From Nocardiopsis alborubida (lineage in GTDB: Bacteria; Actinomycetota; Actinomycetes; Streptosporangiales; Streptosporangiaceae): a DNA stretch of 60,599 nt. Both the position numbers and the translations under genes were made by a program. Position 1 is the first letter of the stretch, and each line of letters opens with the position of its first letter. The stretch covers positions 1 through 60,599 of the forward strand of contig NZ_JAAXPG010000042.1 in NCBI RefSeq assembly GCF_012396365.1. Reading direction: 5' to 3'. The notes under the pieces are model-generated. The model saw only the letters and a program-made list of their open reading frames with translations. It was not told where the DNA came from and did not search any database. Positions 60,311-60,599 of the stretch are shown piece by piece.

Positions 60311-60599
60311 CGCGCCGTGGGCGCCGCCTCGGAGAGGGCGCCCGCCTCCTCTCCGTGGGACCTCCCGGCCAGGACGGTACGCACCATCCGGGCCGCTTCG
60401 CTGGGGGTGGTGCCGACCTTGACGCCGACGGCCTCCAGAGCTTCCTTCTTCGCGGCGGCCGTGCCCGAGGAGCCCGAGACGATGGCACCCGCGTGGCCCA
60501 TCGTCTTGCCCTCCGGAGCCGTGAAGCCCGCCACGTAGCCCACCACGGGCTTGGTCACGTTGTCACGGATGAACTCCGCCGCACGCTCCTCGGCGTCGC
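60307..60599 (-). CDS. sucD: Succinyl-CoA synthetase alpha subunit-like, 5' end outside the window
   Basis: Partial: the C-terminal 96 residues or so. AEERAAEFIRDNVTKPVVGY, VAGFTAPEGKTMGHAGAIVS and GSSGTAAAKKEALEAVGVKV are the SucD C-terminal domain, with the active-site His in MGHAG. A tail AGRSHGEEAGALSEAAPTAR extends past the normal end. It is coupled to the aldehyde dehydrogenase. SucD-like proteins also act in other CoA ligases (e.g. malyl-CoA), and given the formate/PanE context a C2-C4 acid CoA ligase is possible. Confidence 0.85.
   Translation of the reverse strand, partial: DAEERAAEFIRDNVTKPVVGYVAGFTAPEGKTMGHAGAIVSGSSGTAAAKKEALEAVGVKVGTTPSEAARMVRTVLAGRSHGEEAGALSEAAPTAR

Overview
The window is about 72% GC with strong GC bias at third codon positions, GTG/TTG starts and many ATGA/GTGA start-stop overlaps. 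It carries TatB, a SepX/GlpR-type divisome protein, PMT mannosyltransferase, GntR/TetR/MerR regulators and SAF/MscL synteny. This points to a chromosome of a filamentous actinomycete, most likely a Nocardiopsis-like Streptosporangiales member (inference, no search was run).

Layout. 1-5.5 kb: end of a possible surface protein, Tat-exported carbonic anhydrase, a TetR regulator, two tandem MHYT membrane sensors and RsgA. 5.5-8.5 kb: an IS30-type relic, TatD and MetG. 8.8-17.2 kb: a small exported protein, fused SecDF, AIM24, RsmI, a possible IS200/IS605 relic, PMT, a cold-shock protein and TatB. 17.3-20.6 kb: a membrane protein preceded by a leader-peptide/terminator arrangement, a low-GC stretch, an orphan NarL-type response regulator coupled to a 48-codon upstream ORF, and a TetR. 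20.8-31 kb: tRNA-Ala(CGC), the GlpR-RimJ-MogA-MoaC-Glp-GalU-MTHFS-FmdB-SAF-MscL block (molybdenum cofactor, cell division, envelope precursors), a VanY-like peptidase and tRNA-Arg(CCT). 31-38.9 kb: TetR/flavin monooxygenase pair with two operators, an ATPase-less double ClpN protein, a phospholipase-D-type synthase, three methyltransferases and a MerR.

38.9-47.6 kb is the most unusual part: four tandem STM4015-type leucine-rich-repeat-like proteins, then STM4014 (ATP-grasp-like), STM4013 (alkaline-phosphatase/sulfatase fold), STM4012 and STM4011 (two radical SAM enzymes). The last STM4015 gene and the four enzymes overlap stop-to-start. All four STM4015 proteins end in the same acidic tail plus YYxAV(S/T)E. 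I propose that these tails are substrates of the enzymes, i.e. a protein-embedded peptide-modification system.

47.6-60.6 kb: a HAD phosphatase, a DUF2087 protein, then a putative formate/oxalate-type regulon: GntR, a second MoeA, a PanE-like reductase, an NAD-linked formate dehydrogenase whose catalytic subunit is split between two genes, FdhD, and a convergent SucD-aldehyde dehydrogenase pair. Related ACTGTATACAGT-like palindromes precede gntR, moeA2/panE, fdhA and the NuoEF-like gene, which suggests one GntR controls them all.
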